Source of the DNA: Dryomyza anilis
Lineage: Eukaryota > Arthropoda > Insecta > Diptera > Dryomyzidae
Length of the DNA: 64,000 nucleotides
Direction: 5' to 3'
Assembly (NCBI GenBank): GCA_951804985.1
Contig: OX638130.1
Span: 130,833,593 to 130,897,592, forward strand
A program made the translations under genes and the position numbers. Numbering within the stretch: the first letter of the stretch is position 1; the number at the start of each line of letters is the position of its first letter. The notes below the pieces were generated by a model. The model was given only the letters and a program-made list of their open reading frames with translations. It was not told where the DNA came from and did not search any database. This document shows, piece by piece, positions 36,101 through 48,462 of this stretch.

Positions 36101-39100
36101 TTAATTTTTTGTTCGGTTTTAGTTATTGCATAATTTACTTGTGACTGAAATCAATTCTACCACTAATTATATCAACGTTTTCCCATTAGAAGAATGTACC
36201 ACCGACACATTCAACGTTTTGCTTAAAACTGAATTTTAAACAAATACTCATTTAAAAAGACAGACCTATTCGAATATACAATAATAGAATTATCTACATT
36301 TTTATATTGTAAAAAAAGATTGATAAAAAAGACATTGTCATTGATGAGTTGATTGATTTGTCGACAATTAAATTAGGCTTAGACAATATTTTCATCCAAA
36401 TCAGTGAATGTTCGTTTACTTATATAATTTTCTTCACATCGAGTATGTAAAATTGCTTTAACTGCCACTGTAGCCTTCAGTTTATATTTTAGAAAATATC
36501 GGTTCAATGTATAGTAATTGAGTCATCAATCACAGAGGTAAATGAAATACCCCATTAACACCCTCTGCAATGCACAGTTAAAGCAAAAGGGCTATACTGC
36601 GAAATTTCAAAGAATTTATTATTAAGACATTAAATGCGACAACCTTAAACTTGAACGTCCGACGACATTAACTAAATATCATTTGTCTGGGTGCGAGGAA
36701 CTATGCGAGTTACATGTTTGCAAATTAAAGCCCACTTAATATCGTGTTAATTTCAGTGTAAACACTTTTCGTACATGTGTCATAATTTTTCATTTCATTT
36801 CCTGCCATTGTTTATTGATCACGTAGAATTCATGTGAATCGTACTTAAATATATATGGTGGTTCGAATATAATGAAATTGATGTATAAATATCATTTAAC
36901 TGCAAAATATTTGACTTTAATTCAATTGTCCGATCGAAAATTGAATGTATTAGATTTACAGATGGAACAGAAGTCACATTTTGACCCATTCCACATCAAA
37001 TCGACTAGGGGTTGGAACTCACACTTCTCGATTTCGATTTGTGTAACTGATTAAGGGTAACGAGATATGCTTTTACCATTTTTAAAATTAAAAAAAAACT
37101 GACGACTTTCCAAAAAAAATAATAAGAACATCAAATTTGGAGATATAGCTTAAATGTTAAATGCTGTTTTATTAGCTTTCAAATGACACCTCTACGGGTT
37201 TATAGCATTTCTCGTTCAAGAGATATATACAAAATATACAAATATGATTTTTGGCCCATTTTTTATAAATTTGAATCACGGTATCTCTGAGAAGTAGTGG
37301 TCGGAAAATAAATAAAAAGTGACCATTGCATATCTCGGTACTCTTTATCAGGTATCCAAAATGCCAAAATTACCATTTTAAATTTTTTGGTGGATTTGGT
37401 GTGGAATGCCTCATTATTCTATATATCTCCTGAATGCAAAGAAACTGATTTCTGGGTTTATTTTTCTATAAATTATTTTCAAAATGTAATTTTGAATTTG
37501 ACTTGAAGAGCTTTAATGCAGACATCCTTAACACCTTTTTGTTTATTGCCAAAATAAACACCACAACTTGAACATCACAAAGTCAATGAATACAAGACGT
37601 CACTACATATCAATCACGTTTTATCAATAAAAATATTTGTTTGCTTCATTTGGTGTTTTATAATCACGGGCTGTATTTCTAGATGATATCATTAGCAATA
37701 ACCAGGTATTTTAACCCGGTAAAGAGTCAAAATATATTCATTTGCACGACATAATTTTTTCGGGCGACGCACGTTTCTTTATCTGGGCCGGTAAGTTTTA
37801 AAAATGTTTTTAAAAAAAGTTAGTTTCAAATGTCATCAAAGATCATCGCTGTAGAACTAAAACTCACCTATAACATATTCAAAATTTCATTAATTGGTTT
37901 ACACAATTCTTTATATACCTAACAATTTCTGATTGATGTGGATAAATATTTATACCAAATGCTGAGAACGTGTTAAACTATCATATAATATTTCAAGTTT
38001 TATAATTTTAAACAGTGTTTTATGAACTTTGAAAATAAGTTTTTGATAAAAATGAAACGAATACTCGTAGTCGATATTAGAGATGGGCGCGTGCCGTAAT
38101 TTTTTCGTGTCACTCCTGAAAATCTGTGTTCGTGCGTGCAAATCTCCGTGCGTGCAAATTGCCGTGCCCGCGCGTGTTCGTGCCGCCAAAATCAGACACG
38201 CGCCCATTAATGATTTTTTTTATAGTTTCTACCTCAATTTAAAAAACCCCTTACTTCCAGTTTCAGAAAACAAAAATTTCGTGGTATTTTAACCTTTTCT
38301 TAAAAATCTGTTGTTTTAGTTTTACTTATGGATTTAAGAGAATAAAACAGTAACAAACTTAATTTTATTACAGGGACTAACACCCATTACAGAGACTAAC
38401 ACCCATTGGAATATCGGTTCCGATTCCGGTTCTGGTTCCGATATTTTTAAAATAGCGGTACCGATCCCACCCAAAAAAAAAAATATATGTTCCGATTCTA
38501 GTTCCGGTTCAACACATTTTTAATAACGATTCTGGTTCGAAAAATCTAAACGGTTCCGGTATTATTTTTCAAGTTTCGTTTGCTTTTTCATGTTTTCCGT
38601 GCTTTTTTCGTGTTTCTTCGTGCCTTTTTAAAATCCCGTATATTATGGTGCTTCGGGCTCGTGCTCGTGCGTGCCGCGCGTGTCCGTGCCATCAAAAACA
38701 GGCACGCGCCCATCTCTAGTTGATATACCAAAACTATTTAGTGATAATCAGGGCTCGATTTTATATGTATTTACATATTCAATATTTAAATACATTTATA
38801 AGAATTTTTAGGTAAAAATCCATATATTTGAATTAATCCATATAAATCCATATTTTTGATAAAAACTGACTAATATGTCTCAATTTCGACCAATTTGCAC
38901 TACAATTTTGACATTTTCAAACATATTTGGAGTGCAATCGTGGTTGGGTGTAAAAATTTGGTTTGCTAAATAATTTTGTTTCAGTAGAATTTATTTTTTT
39001 CAATGGAAATATGTCATGAAATTTTATAATTTTTGATCCATATATTAGGAATTTTGTTCCACACAGAAAAAAATTCCCTCAAATCCCATTAAAATTGGTG

Positions 39101-40129
39101 AATATTGATTAATAGTATATAAAAAAATAAATCTTTTCATAAAAATTCAATGGCAATGTCATGGTATTTTCTAGTATTTAATGGTATTTTCCGATTAAAA
39201 AAATAATTTATCCTATTCACTTTTTTAATAGTAAAAAAACTATATTTTAAGTTTTCTGATCCATATTTATCTAGTTTTTTTGTCCATAATCCATACATAT
39301 TTTCCTTGTTTTTTGTCCATATAATTGTTAGCCCTGGTGAATGTTTTCAATTATTAATAAATAATTCTCAAGAGGTTATTATTATTTATGACACAATCAT
39401 AAATATTTTTAAATTATATTTGTTCTTCGAGTACTTCTGTCTATAATATTTTATTTGCACTGCTGAGATTTGTCGTAATAAATACAACGATTTAATCGAG
39501 TAGTTAAAGACTGAACTGCGCCTTAACCCATACCTATTCTTTAAGTTTTAATACAAAACGTTGCACTTATTATTTTTATAAGACAAAATCCATTGAAATG
39601 CCATCGATAAAAGTAATTATTTGATTAGGCAATAAATAATTTTCACTATATTTGATTTCATACACGTCAATAAGTTTTTATTAATTGCCATTCAATGTTA
39701 TCATAAATTCAAATATTTTACACTATTAACAAAATAATTATTTTTGTATTCTATATGTACGGTGCAATCTCAATTTATTATTTTATTATATCAGTCTAGT
39801 ATTCCGTTTGTAAGTAAATACCAAATGTAGGTATAAATTAAACTGGGTACACAGATATTAGATAAGAGCCACTTATCCGATGTAAAACGATGTACATAGC
39901 AAAATAGTATTTTATATTTACATCCACATTTTGTCTCAATTATGCAAATACTGTGTATTTTAGACGTTTTTCTTGAAATCACTTTTTAGTTTTAAGGTAA
40001 TTTTTGATTTAAACTGGTAACGCACTCTGTTCGACACTCAACATCGTCTTGGTAATGCACTCGGTGCTTTGCCTTCCACAAGTTGAACGGTTCACTGAAG
40101 TTGGCTCGATTTAAACTGTTTAGCGACAT
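30200..40129 (-). CDS. OtopLa: Otopetrin-family proton channel, OtopLa-like, 6 exons
   Basis: Exons (coding order): 40129-40026, 35972-35526, 35467-35366, 35302-35085, 35021-34056, 30717-30200. Phases agree and the product is 784 aa. The N-terminal ~215 residues are a polar cytoplasmic region. Twelve membrane helices follow: two in exon 4 (YCKLLVLLGVCLPI..., YVYLYAGSILFVIFLYISAF), six in exon 5 and four in exon 6, ending in the family signature FGIWGWTIITHVSMPLAIFY-RFHSTICLFEVW. Otopetrins are plasma-membrane proton-selective channels; in flies they serve acid taste. The loop after TM5 carries NAT, NNS, NIT and NST sequons, suggesting a glycosylated extracellular insert. Intron 5 (3.3 kb) holds a SINE and a MITE. 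The first exon, with ATG at 40129, is less certain: its GTGCGT donor and the TAATCGTAG acceptor are in phase, but it lacks a recognisable domain. Paralogue assignment is from memory. Confidence 0.88.
30826..31105. repeat. GATATCGAAACGAATTCGAAA-rich repeat block
   Basis: Within otopetrin intron 5 the palindromic words GATATCG, GAATTCG and TCGTTAACGA recur at irregular spacing, with one more cluster at 31325-31350. It looks like degraded inverted-repeat or satellite-like debris; no frame is meaningful. Confidence 0.7.
31850..32006 (-). mobile_element. tRNA-derived SINE in otopetrin intron 5
   Basis: Reading the - strand from 32006, the sequence GCCGCGATAGCTCAGTGG gives a perfect A box (TAGCTCAGTGG), followed by TTGGACTGCGAGCCGA and a B box GGTTCAAGCC (31955-31946). 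The acceptor-stem 3' half and a proper anticodon arm are missing, so it is not a functional tRNA gene. The tail continues with CTACCTCTCGGCAGTAAATG, a typical tRNA-unrelated SINE body. It lies in the same orientation as the host gene. Confidence 0.75.
32961..33121. mobile_element. Intact ATCGATATCGTTA MITE
   Basis: A 161-bp element with ~43-bp inverted arms: GCGATTCTGTAAC, TTATTAACGACAAA, ATCGATATCGTTA. A CTG on either side may be a short target duplication, but the outermost bases differ between arms, so this is tentative. It provides the empty site for the nested MITE at 28263-28398. Confidence 0.8.
33480..33830. repeat. Degenerate direct repeat in otopetrin intron 5
   Basis: Two ~100-bp segments (33571-33680 and 33718-33815) share GGxCAAATGxGCxTGGxAC, AATGCTATAACTCCT and AAGAGxAGAGTT. 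The first part also resembles the Helitron interior near 5560-5640 (GGGATTGGACAAAGGGGCGT). Probably Helitron-related debris. Confidence 0.5.
36983..37412. mobile_element. Possible TIR element in otopetrin intron 1
   Basis: Left GACCCATTCCACATCAAATC and right GGTGGATTTGGTGTGGAATG are imperfect inverted repeats of about 22 bp enclosing ~430 bp of AT-rich, non-coding DNA. No clear target duplication was found. Confidence 0.45.
38078..38718. mobile_element. hAT-like non-autonomous element with GC-rich ends
   Basis: Terminal inverted repeats TAGAGATGGGCGCGTGCC are flanked by GTCGATAT (38070-38077) and GTTGATAT (38719-38726), an 8-bp target duplication with one change. The 641-bp interior has CGTGCGTGC runs near both ends and GGTTCCGATTC-type repeats at 38408-38562. 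There is no transposase. It lies in the first otopetrin intron. Confidence 0.8.
38749..39336. mobile_element. hAT-like element with CAGGGCT ends
   Basis: It starts CAGGGCTCGATTTTATATG and ends, in reverse complement, CAGGGCTAACAATTATATGG. Flanking octamers GTGATAAT and GTGAATGT agree at five of eight positions, so the target duplication is weak. The interior repeats ATCCATAT. It starts only 30 bp after the previous hAT-like element. Confidence 0.5.
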
Positions 40130-40212
40130 GTTAGAACCTCTGTGATTAATCAGAAACTGTTCGAATAACGATCGACGCGTATAACTAACTTTGCGAGACA
40201 CGACTAACTACA

Positions 40213-40233
40213 AGATAAGTGTTGGACTTATCT
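40213..40233. promoter_or_regulatory. Paired GATA motifs forming a hairpin, otopetrin 5' leader
   Basis: AGATAAGT and ACTTATCT are perfect inverted 8-mers around GTTGG, and a third AGATAG follows at 40237. They lie 84-104 nt upstream of the proposed ATG, just beyond an in-frame TAG (40208-40210). They may act as GATA-factor sites or as a hairpin in the 5' leader. The motif is seen; the function is inferred. Confidence 0.5.
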
Positions 40234-40234
40234 A

Positions 40235-43100
40235 GCAGATAGCCATGATCGAGAGAGAGCGCACAATCTAGCAATAGATCGATCTAGACTCTAGCGGAAC
40301 GAGTGTGTGAGAGACTTTAAAGTGCAAACAAGCGATGTGTGATTGTTTTGATATTTAGCACTTCATATCACAGAGATTGCACTACGCGATCAATCAGTTA
40401 TTGTATACTTTGTATTGATCTTTCTGAACGTAAAAAAAAAACATTTGCGATGAGTTCAAATTTGCCAATTTGATTAAAAAATTCACAGCTTATTTAAAAA
40501 AAAAATCATATTTTTTTTGTGTGCTTGAAGTCTGATTAATTTTCCACGATGATCTTGGTTTTAAATATTTGCATTTGTCGATAAATATAGATCATTTTTA
40601 GAAGTAAAAAAAAGAAAAAAAATATATTTGAGCGCGTGAAACGATCGTTTAACAAATATTGATTTTAATAAATACAGCTATTGAATGATATATAATAAAA
40701 ATATCTCCATAAATAATTGCATTGATGATCGTTTGACAGAGAAAACGATCTTTGCGACTCAGTTGACAGTAATTCTACAAATTGTGCTAAAATATGTAAT
40801 TAGCACTGTTTGCGGCGACACACGACACACTTGCAAAACGAGTTTTGACCATTTGAGATTATGCACTCCGATCATTACTACATCGATCATAGATTTCGTC
40901 ATTCTAAACTACGATTTTTGTCAGTCAGTAAATAAAAATAACTTGCCTGAAGGTAACGTTCGGCATTTTCATGTACTTGATACCATTCCCACTACCGAAC
41001 ATTTACTCGAATTGATCGTGTTTTCCTCTGCTGTCACTCGTCACACTTTTTTTATTTAACTATTTAATGACTTTGTTAGAACAATTCAAAAAACACTTGT
41101 ATGACGTTTGAATTTGTACTATTTATTTATTACTGTTTTTGCACTTTAAACATATCGGTACTAGTTAGTTGGAATAAGTTGCAAAATCAACTGATTTAAA
41201 AATACCACATAGTAGTATGTTTTACCATAGGCAAACGTAACGAAGCGGTTCTTATCACGTTTTAAGGCCTTTTTATTGTGTTTTTAATACTGTGTATTAG
41301 GTGTGTCACATATTTGTCGAGTTATGTAGTATTATAGTCAAAATTGATAAATCTACACTGTAGATTTTTTTTGCAATTATTATTTACAAATGTTTTTAAT
41401 CATTTTTAAATAAATCGGATTTTAAAATATATTTCTTAAAAAAATAAGAATGATAAAATTAAACTGCTTTAAATCAGAAAACTGATTATAAAAAAATGCA
41501 GTTCTAGTACATTTTCATCGTTTTTTAATACATTTGTATTAATTTGTCTCGATTTTACTACACAATGTATTAGAAATTCGTTTTCTACATATTGCAGAAT
41601 ATGTAGTATGTATTTGTTTTCTGTAGTTTTTATTTTTGAAATATGTGTACTACATAATACATAATTAACAGTTTTAAATGTCTCTATATATGAAAACATA
41701 ATTTACTTTCAAAAACAGCTAAGTTTTGTTTATATGTTTAAAACCAAATGTTTAGCGTTACCAATAATAAAAAAATAATGTCAAATTTAAAATAATATTC
41801 GAATGTATATGGAAGACTTGTCAAAAAGCCACTAATTTGTTAAAGCTGTACACCGAAATAATTACTGTAGCAAATTATATAAATTTTATGTCTTTGTTTT
41901 GAAAAAAAATATTTTTACTACATTTTGTTGGTTTTTATATACATTTGCCTTTATTTGTCTTATTTTTTACTACACCCTGTTTGAAAATTCGTTCTCTACA
42001 TATTGCACAAACTGTATTGATGTTTTGTTTTTTGCTTTCATTTGAATTCGTGTGGAATCACTGACGTGCAGATATAAACGAATTCTTTGGTTTCATATTT
42101 CAGAAACTGGTTTTTGTTTTTTTTTTTGCACACGACGGATGACTGCGTATGACTGAGGTATGAATAAACCAAAACTGTCCGTAGCATCTGACCCAACCGT
42201 CTTAATGAGAGAAGACTATAGAGCTGCCAACTAAGTTAGCATTGAGACTGCAAATTTTTGTTGTTTTCAATGTTCGCTCTCTCATTTTTCGATCGCCGCC
42301 TGTATTCTGTTCAGGCAGTAATAGTTGATATGCCATCCTTATGGTTTTACCATGGTATGGTTTTACTATCGCATGGTTACCATAGCATATTATTCTTATG
42401 TGTTTTAACCGAAAAGAAACACTTAAGTGCTTGCCATTCTTTTGAGTCGTCAGAACTGATGATGCTTAGTGGTGCTTCCATCTTATGATCAGGATAATAT
42501 TTGCTTTATTTATATTTTTATATTTGTATTTATTCATTTATTTTTTTGTTTATTTATTTATTAATCTTTAGTTGTAATTGTTATATACAACTAAATAGTT
42601 TTCAGATTTATAATTTTTGTATCTTATTTTTGGTATTAAAAAAATTATATTAATATTCATTCATATAATTTTCCGAATTAATAAAAATAAATATGTTATT
42701 TAATTAATTATCACAACAAAGTAAAATAACTACATATTATTGTAAAATTAAGGGCATATTTAGTCATTTCTCTACATATTTCTGGACTTATAAGTAAAGA
42801 CAAAATGTAGGTTTTTTAATACATATGTATTGAAATTTTATATAGAAAAGCTGTTAAATTATGTAGTAATGTTCCATACAAAAACAACTACATCAGTTTC
42901 GTAAAAATAAATACATATGCTTTTTTGGCCGTAAATCAAATACATATGTATTTATTTTAAGGACATTTTTAGTTATTTTTAATACAGTATTTTCACGGCT
43001 TTATATTGGAACGAAGAATTTACGTAATTTTTGAATTTTTGCATTAATAAGTTGAGTTCGATATGGGTAACTTCTCTGTTCAACTTTTAATTTCGGTTTC
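40235..43100. other. Region upstream of the otopetrin gene, no gene recognised
   Basis: Mostly AT-rich. A less AT-rich block at 40720-41050 gives a 124-codon + frame with no family resemblance and, on the - strand, a short ATG frame near 41006; neither is supported. A ~97-bp direct repeat occurs at 41501-41597 and 41911-42007 (shared CTACATATTGCA and TTTACTACAC words). Confidence 0.5.
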
Positions 43101-43104
43101 CCTC

Positions 43105-43275
43105 ACCCTCAGAATATTACCCAATAAGGCAGATAGACATTGCTAAACGGACTTGGGTAGTGATGCTGATAAAGAATATTTATATTTTTCCGTACCGACC
43201 ACGCCTCTTAAGGGGCGTTACAATATCTGCACAAACTTAATATACCCTGTACCTCGTAAGTGTAGGGTATAAAAA
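43105..43275 (+). mobile_element. Relic of the CAGTTGGG repeat family (3' part)
   Basis: It contains GCTAAACGGACTTGGG, GTGATGCTGATAAAGAATAT, CATACCGG-like and ATACCCTGTACCTCGTAAGT words, ending in GTGTAGGGTATAAAAATAC exactly as the full copy at 24290-25025 does. Confidence 0.65.
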
Positions 43276-44082
43276 TACTTTCGATGAATAATATACTTGA
43301 TCCCGAAAAGCCGACAACGGTTTTAGTAAATTTTTGACAAGCAACTCAATGAATTGAATGTAAAAATATTTTCATATATTAAATATATGTATATTTAAAA
43401 TTTTTAAAAATATATGTATTTCATATTTTAATTACAGTCAAATATCGCAAAATAACCAAAAATTGTTTTACCAGATAAAAAAATCTAAATTTTAAAGAAA
43501 TTTTAAAAAGAGCTGCATAGTTTTAGGCACCAAGAATGTGCGTACATGATGAAAAATTATCGAATACACCATCCAAAAAATAAATAACAATTTTAAAATA
43601 ATATCAAAATTTTATTTACTATTTTGAAGTCTTTTTGATTGAAAATTTTAAACTTTACTGAATATTTCATTGTATATTTTAAAAGTTATTGAACATTTTT
43701 TAAATTTTATATTAAATTTTAAATTCATCTTTGTTTTTAAAACTCTTTGAATTATGTCAAATAATTATTTAATAACATTTTCAATTATTAAATTAAAAAC
43801 TTGTGTATTTATAAATATTAAAAGGTGTATGTTATTTAATTTTTAAATACTGATTTATGATAAAGCTACAGAATTTTATACGAAATTTTTTTTTCGAAAA
43901 AAATATTTAAAAAAAAAAACAAAAAAAACAAAAATTCTTGTTTTCAATTTACCGATAAATGAAAAAATTTGCGAACTTTTTTAAATACTTTTATTTTAAT
44001 AAATCCCAAGATAAAAGTTATAATAATACAAAAAATAATATATCAAAATATGTTTATTAATTTCAACTACAGAAAAACCAGT

Positions 44083-44935
44083 AAGGAAGATGGGTAAATG
44101 GTAACTTTTAAGTAGGGAAATTTTGATAGCTGGTGTTAGTAAGAATTATGAAAGTTATAGTCGGACTAAACCGACTTTAAATATCCTACTCATATGTAAA
44201 ATTATGAAAATAACTGCAAACTTACAATTATTATTTAAATAACAAATAAAATATGGTGCAAGTAACAAAAAAACAAAATCTTTTATATTTTAAATTTAAT
44301 ATTTTCTTAATTATTATTATTTTTTTATTTCATTTTTTTTTACTTAGTACACATTTTTTGTTTGTCTTCCTCTGTCTCAGAAAATCCACCCCTTAGTAAA
44401 CATACACGATATACCAACATTACAATCATTTGTTATTAAACTAATATACAAATCGTTTTCTGAATTACAACCTGTGGATTATATTACGAACATTCCATTG
44501 AATGTAACAAATTTAAACGTTTGAATAAAACAGTATGGCAGCTTTGTTGGAATAAAACAGTTTGAGAGTAACATTGTTTGATTTTAGGAAGTATTTCCCC
44601 AATTTTAGGGAACTATAATTTCAAAAAATATATATATTATTTGTACACATTGGTTTTTTTCTGTTACTCCGAATGAAGTAATTTTTCTAATAAAATGTAC
44701 TCATTTTGTAGAAAAAATTCTTGAAACGTCGAAATAATTATTTCTTACAATTGAATAACTTTTTTATTTGATTAAAATACAAAAATTTTTCTGGTTGTAA
44801 GTTCATGCTAAGAAAATTTATTTTTTCGGGCACAACAAGTCGGATTGCGGGAAAAAAAGTGGAAAAGTGGAAGTGAAAGGAAATGTCACTGTTTCACTAG
44901 GTATTTGAACATAACTGGTCGGTTCACGGGCAACA
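44083..44935 (+). mobile_element. Relics of the CAGTTGGG repeat family (5' and middle parts)
   Basis: 44083-44215 matches the family start, including TTATAGTCGG-ACTAAA-CCGACTTTAAATA. 44895-44935 matches the middle part (AGGTATTTGAACATAA, GGTCGG). The DNA between is AT-rich and unrelated, so a copy was split or rearranged. Confidence 0.5.
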
Positions 44936-44943
44936 ATCGAAGA

Positions 44944-45518
44944 CAGAAAAAAATGTACATCAAATTGATGAATTCCGTTCTTCAAACCATGATTCATTGT
45001 ATTGAAGAACCATTCATAATATTAATGACTAACGATATTAATGTTATGAATGCGAAAAATATGATAAACGCTTGGTATTTGTCGAAAAAGTGTTCTTCAA
45101 TATAATGAACTGTATGTGAAGAATACGTTTCATCATATTAATTTTTTTTTGAAAAAAAAATTTTTTTTCAACTTTTTGTTTCCATTTAAAAAAAAAAATA
45201 TCTAAAAATTTATTTTTTTTCAAAAAAAAACATTTTTTCGATTTTTTTTTCGAATTACTTTCTAAAAATATATTTTTTTTTTGAAAAATTCATAAAAATA
45301 TTATATTCATAAATATTACCAACTAATTCATCAATATGATGATTCAAATTCATTGTATTGAAATTTATTTCACTATGATGTTCGATAATACGAATAAGTT
45401 CATATATATAATGAATGTATTAATCAATATGTTATGTAATGAATGGTGGTATCAATGTTAAAAAATTCATAATATTTGTGAATATATACATACATCATAT
45501 TGATGAATTTTTTTCTGT
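44944..45518. mobile_element. ACAGAAAAAAAT-ended MITE
   Basis: It opens ACAGAAAAAAATGTACATCA and closes with the reverse complement ACAGAAAAAAATTCATCAAT. The inner sequence has GTTCTTCAAACCATGATTC and TTGTATTGAAGAACCATTC plus poly-A/poly-T debris (45140-45300). Related copies: 3905-4170, 9440-9563, 45680-46095 and 49466-49660. Confidence 0.6.
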
Positions 45519-45679
45519 TAACGATAATGCCAATTTTCTTGTTTAGACAGTTTATGCATATAAGTAATAAATAGGGGGGTACATTTAGAGTTGCATTGAT
45601 CTACGTACAGACAGACGTAGAAACAGACAGATATATATACGGACATTCAATTTTTATCGATGATATTTTCTACGTAAAT

Positions 45680-46095
45680 GTACGCAGAAAATGATATTCT
45701 TCATATTGATGAATTTCGTTCTTCAAACTATGATATATTATTGAAGAACAATTCATAATATTGATCACTACAAAACATAAATCATTTTGATAAAAGACTG
45801 CTAAAGTACAAAATATATGTACATCATATTGAAGAATGATGTTCATCTAAATTTAAATCAAAATTTGCAATGTTTGTTCATTTTTAGCAATTTTTTAACA
45901 ATTAAAAAATATAAAAAAAAAATGGTTTGAAAATATTTTTTCGATAAAATTTTATTTTTTAATTTTTTTTAATTAAAAAAAAAAAGTTTTCATACTGAAA
46001 ATTAAATATATTAAATTTCGATTCAATGAATGAAATCTTTCATATGTTGAATAAGTTAGTTTGGTGAAAAAATCATAATATTTATGATTGTTTTT
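45680..46095. mobile_element. Second copy of the ACAGAAAAAAAT MITE family
   Basis: It starts near ACGCAGAAAATGATATTC and then has GAATTTCGTTCTTCAAAC and TTGAAGAACAATTCATAATA, as in the previous element. The right end is degraded. Confidence 0.5.
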
Positions 46096-46279
46096 ATTCA
46101 AAAATAATTTTATTTAATGGTACTAATAAATGAGTTTTATAAAAGTGGAGGATTAATTCAAAATGTATAAATACCATTGACACAAAAACTGCATTTTTTA
46201 CAAAGTAAATTAACTAACGGTCTATTTAAATAATTTTCAAGAATAATTTGTATATTACATATACTGTTTATCTTACTCT

Positions 46280-47860
46280 CTTTAGCCCATTAAACAAACC
46301 CCCTGTCGCCTTGATGAGGCACCAACGACCACATGTTTGCAACCTGCATGTCAGCTCCAGCATTTTTGTCAACTCAACTCAACGTCATCGTTCATCTTCA
46401 CTACTGAAGATTTTTCAAAATTCTACAAAAAAAAAAAAAAAAATCCAACTAGAATAGGTTGGGTGAGAGGCTGAAAATCCTCTTGTGTTAATTATTTTGA
46501 TGCAATAATGAAAAATGAAACTACTTGCCACACATTCATTCGTCTTCAGATAATGTTGCCAAAAAAGACCGTTGAACGGGGCCTACTCGACTACAGGAGT
46601 CGAGGAAGTCATAAAAATCCAAGTCACAGTTTCCGCTCTTCAGCGTTCACATGCCTTGGGGGAAACTTTAATGCATGGCCGAATTTTGTATGAGTGGGTG
46701 AGAGGCAGACGGGCGGGCGGCGGGTCAATCGGTGGCTTGCAACAGGGTGACAGGAGTGCGCACAGGGTGACTAGTTAGCATTATGTATTTGCTTAGGGGC
46801 GTTTTAATGAGTAGAGCAGCAGCTTAATGCATTATTCATGTACATAGGGTACGTAGGGATCTGCATCAACACGACGAATGAACATCATCAACGGAGTAAT
46901 TTTTGCGATGGCGTTGAACATTTGTGGGGCTGAAATTACGTTTTTTTCACTTCACTAAAATACGTTTTTTATGTTCTATCATTCGGGTTGATTTTATTTT
47001 GGCAACAAATCCCAGTTAATAACAACCTCCTCGTTGAGTGGTGGCGCATGTAGGGTGCTTCGTTCTTTGTTCGCTTTGTCATGTATGTCTGTAACTGCGA
47101 TTCTTTGGGATTTTTTTATTTTTATAGCTGCAGGCAAGAGTGCCCAGCAGCATTTGAGCACTCTTATCATATGCTATAATAAAATACTAGAAAATGGCAA
47201 TCGACATTTTTAGGGATTGCGTTCTGAAGAGTTTAAGTTGCAGAAATTTCCATGACTCGTACTACTTGATTTAATTACGAAAAAGTGTCGTAGGGAGTTC
47301 AAGTGTTGTAGGTTAAAATGTAGGGTTTTAATTTCAATTTTATTTTCTTATTTAAATATTTATCGCATTTCGTGTCTGATCTCTTGAACACCATATCAAT
47401 AAATCGATCGATTGGCCCGATGATCCATCTGACCCGAATGATTTGTTGGCCCCATACGCACTGTGCTGTGTTCCCATCCAAGAGCCGGCTCTAAAATATG
47501 CAACAGGCTCCGAAAAATTTGCCATTCAAATCTGTTGTCGAATTTTCGTAGCAAGTTCAACGCTGCATGTCGAATGCGATTCAAATGGATGCACATTTAA
47601 TAAAACAAAATAATACGCAAATTTCGAGTCATAAACTAAAGACTCAAGGCTCAGATCGAAACCACAACAACAACAGCAAATACACGATGTATGTGGCAAC
47701 AGTATTCAGGCCAATAGCGAAAACACAAAAAGAACAGATTGCGCACACAACGACATCTTCATTTTTTTTCAGTTCGCTATGAGATCTGCTGCATGTGGTT
47801 GGAGGATCTGGGTGCGAAAAGAAACTAGAAGTGTACGCGTCTCTATAGTGCACCCAGCAA
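46280..47860. other. Non-repetitive, less AT-rich intergenic block
   Basis: Sequence complexity rises here (46290-46400, 46540-46900, 47020-47170, 47380-47860), with no repeat copies elsewhere in the window and only short overlapping frames. A POU/homeobox-like stretch TTAATGCATTATTCATG is at 46825-46841. It resembles fly regulatory DNA, but that is inference. Confidence 0.35.
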
Positions 47861-48462
47861 ACCGCATGCTTGAAATTATTCCGAAAATATTTACTCTAAA
47901 ACTATCTTAGTTTAGTGGTTGTACATTTATTTTAAATCAACAAAGAACTCGACAAAAATGCACCGGACATTTTCAATTGTATTGAGTCCCGGATTAACCA
48001 AAATACAAAATTCATTTAAAAATTTTTATAAAACCATTGTCTTCTGGTTTATAGTTGAGTGTTGTCCCCTGTTTATAGATGTCTTTACAGCAAGCGAGTT
48101 TAATTAGAATAAATAAGCATGGTTTGGCGTCATTTTCACTACAGACTAATAGTCGCAAGTTTCAACAAGATGTGCTTAAAATTCAACAAAGTTTGTGTAA
48201 GATTAAACAAATGATATGTAAATTTACTACGCGTGTCTAATTTTATACATTCGGCATATCAAAATTAAACCTTTTGTGCTTAAAATCATACAACAAAGGT
48301 TTAAAAATGCAAATAAATTGTAAATAGTTGTAACATTAAACAATAATTGTCTAAATCTTTTTTTTACACAATTATATACGCATATGTGCACAAAATTCGC
48401 AAATTTACACAAAAAAATGCACACTTTTACGTTGTAATTTTAAACTCAATTTTTAGAGTGTA

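Noticed and set aside
40130..40201. Extension of the otopetrin N-terminus upstream of 40129
   Set aside because: The frame is open to 40201 but begins with GTG after an in-frame TAG; no ATG lies in that part.
40950..41010. Short - strand ATG frame followed by a GCAAGT-like donor, a possible alternative otopetrin first exon
   Set aside because: Only about 18 codons and a non-canonical GC donor; not enough to support.
40685..41059. 124-codon + frame
   Set aside because: No domain, AT-driven codon use at its start, no splice partners, and it lies antisense to the likely promoter region of the otopetrin gene.
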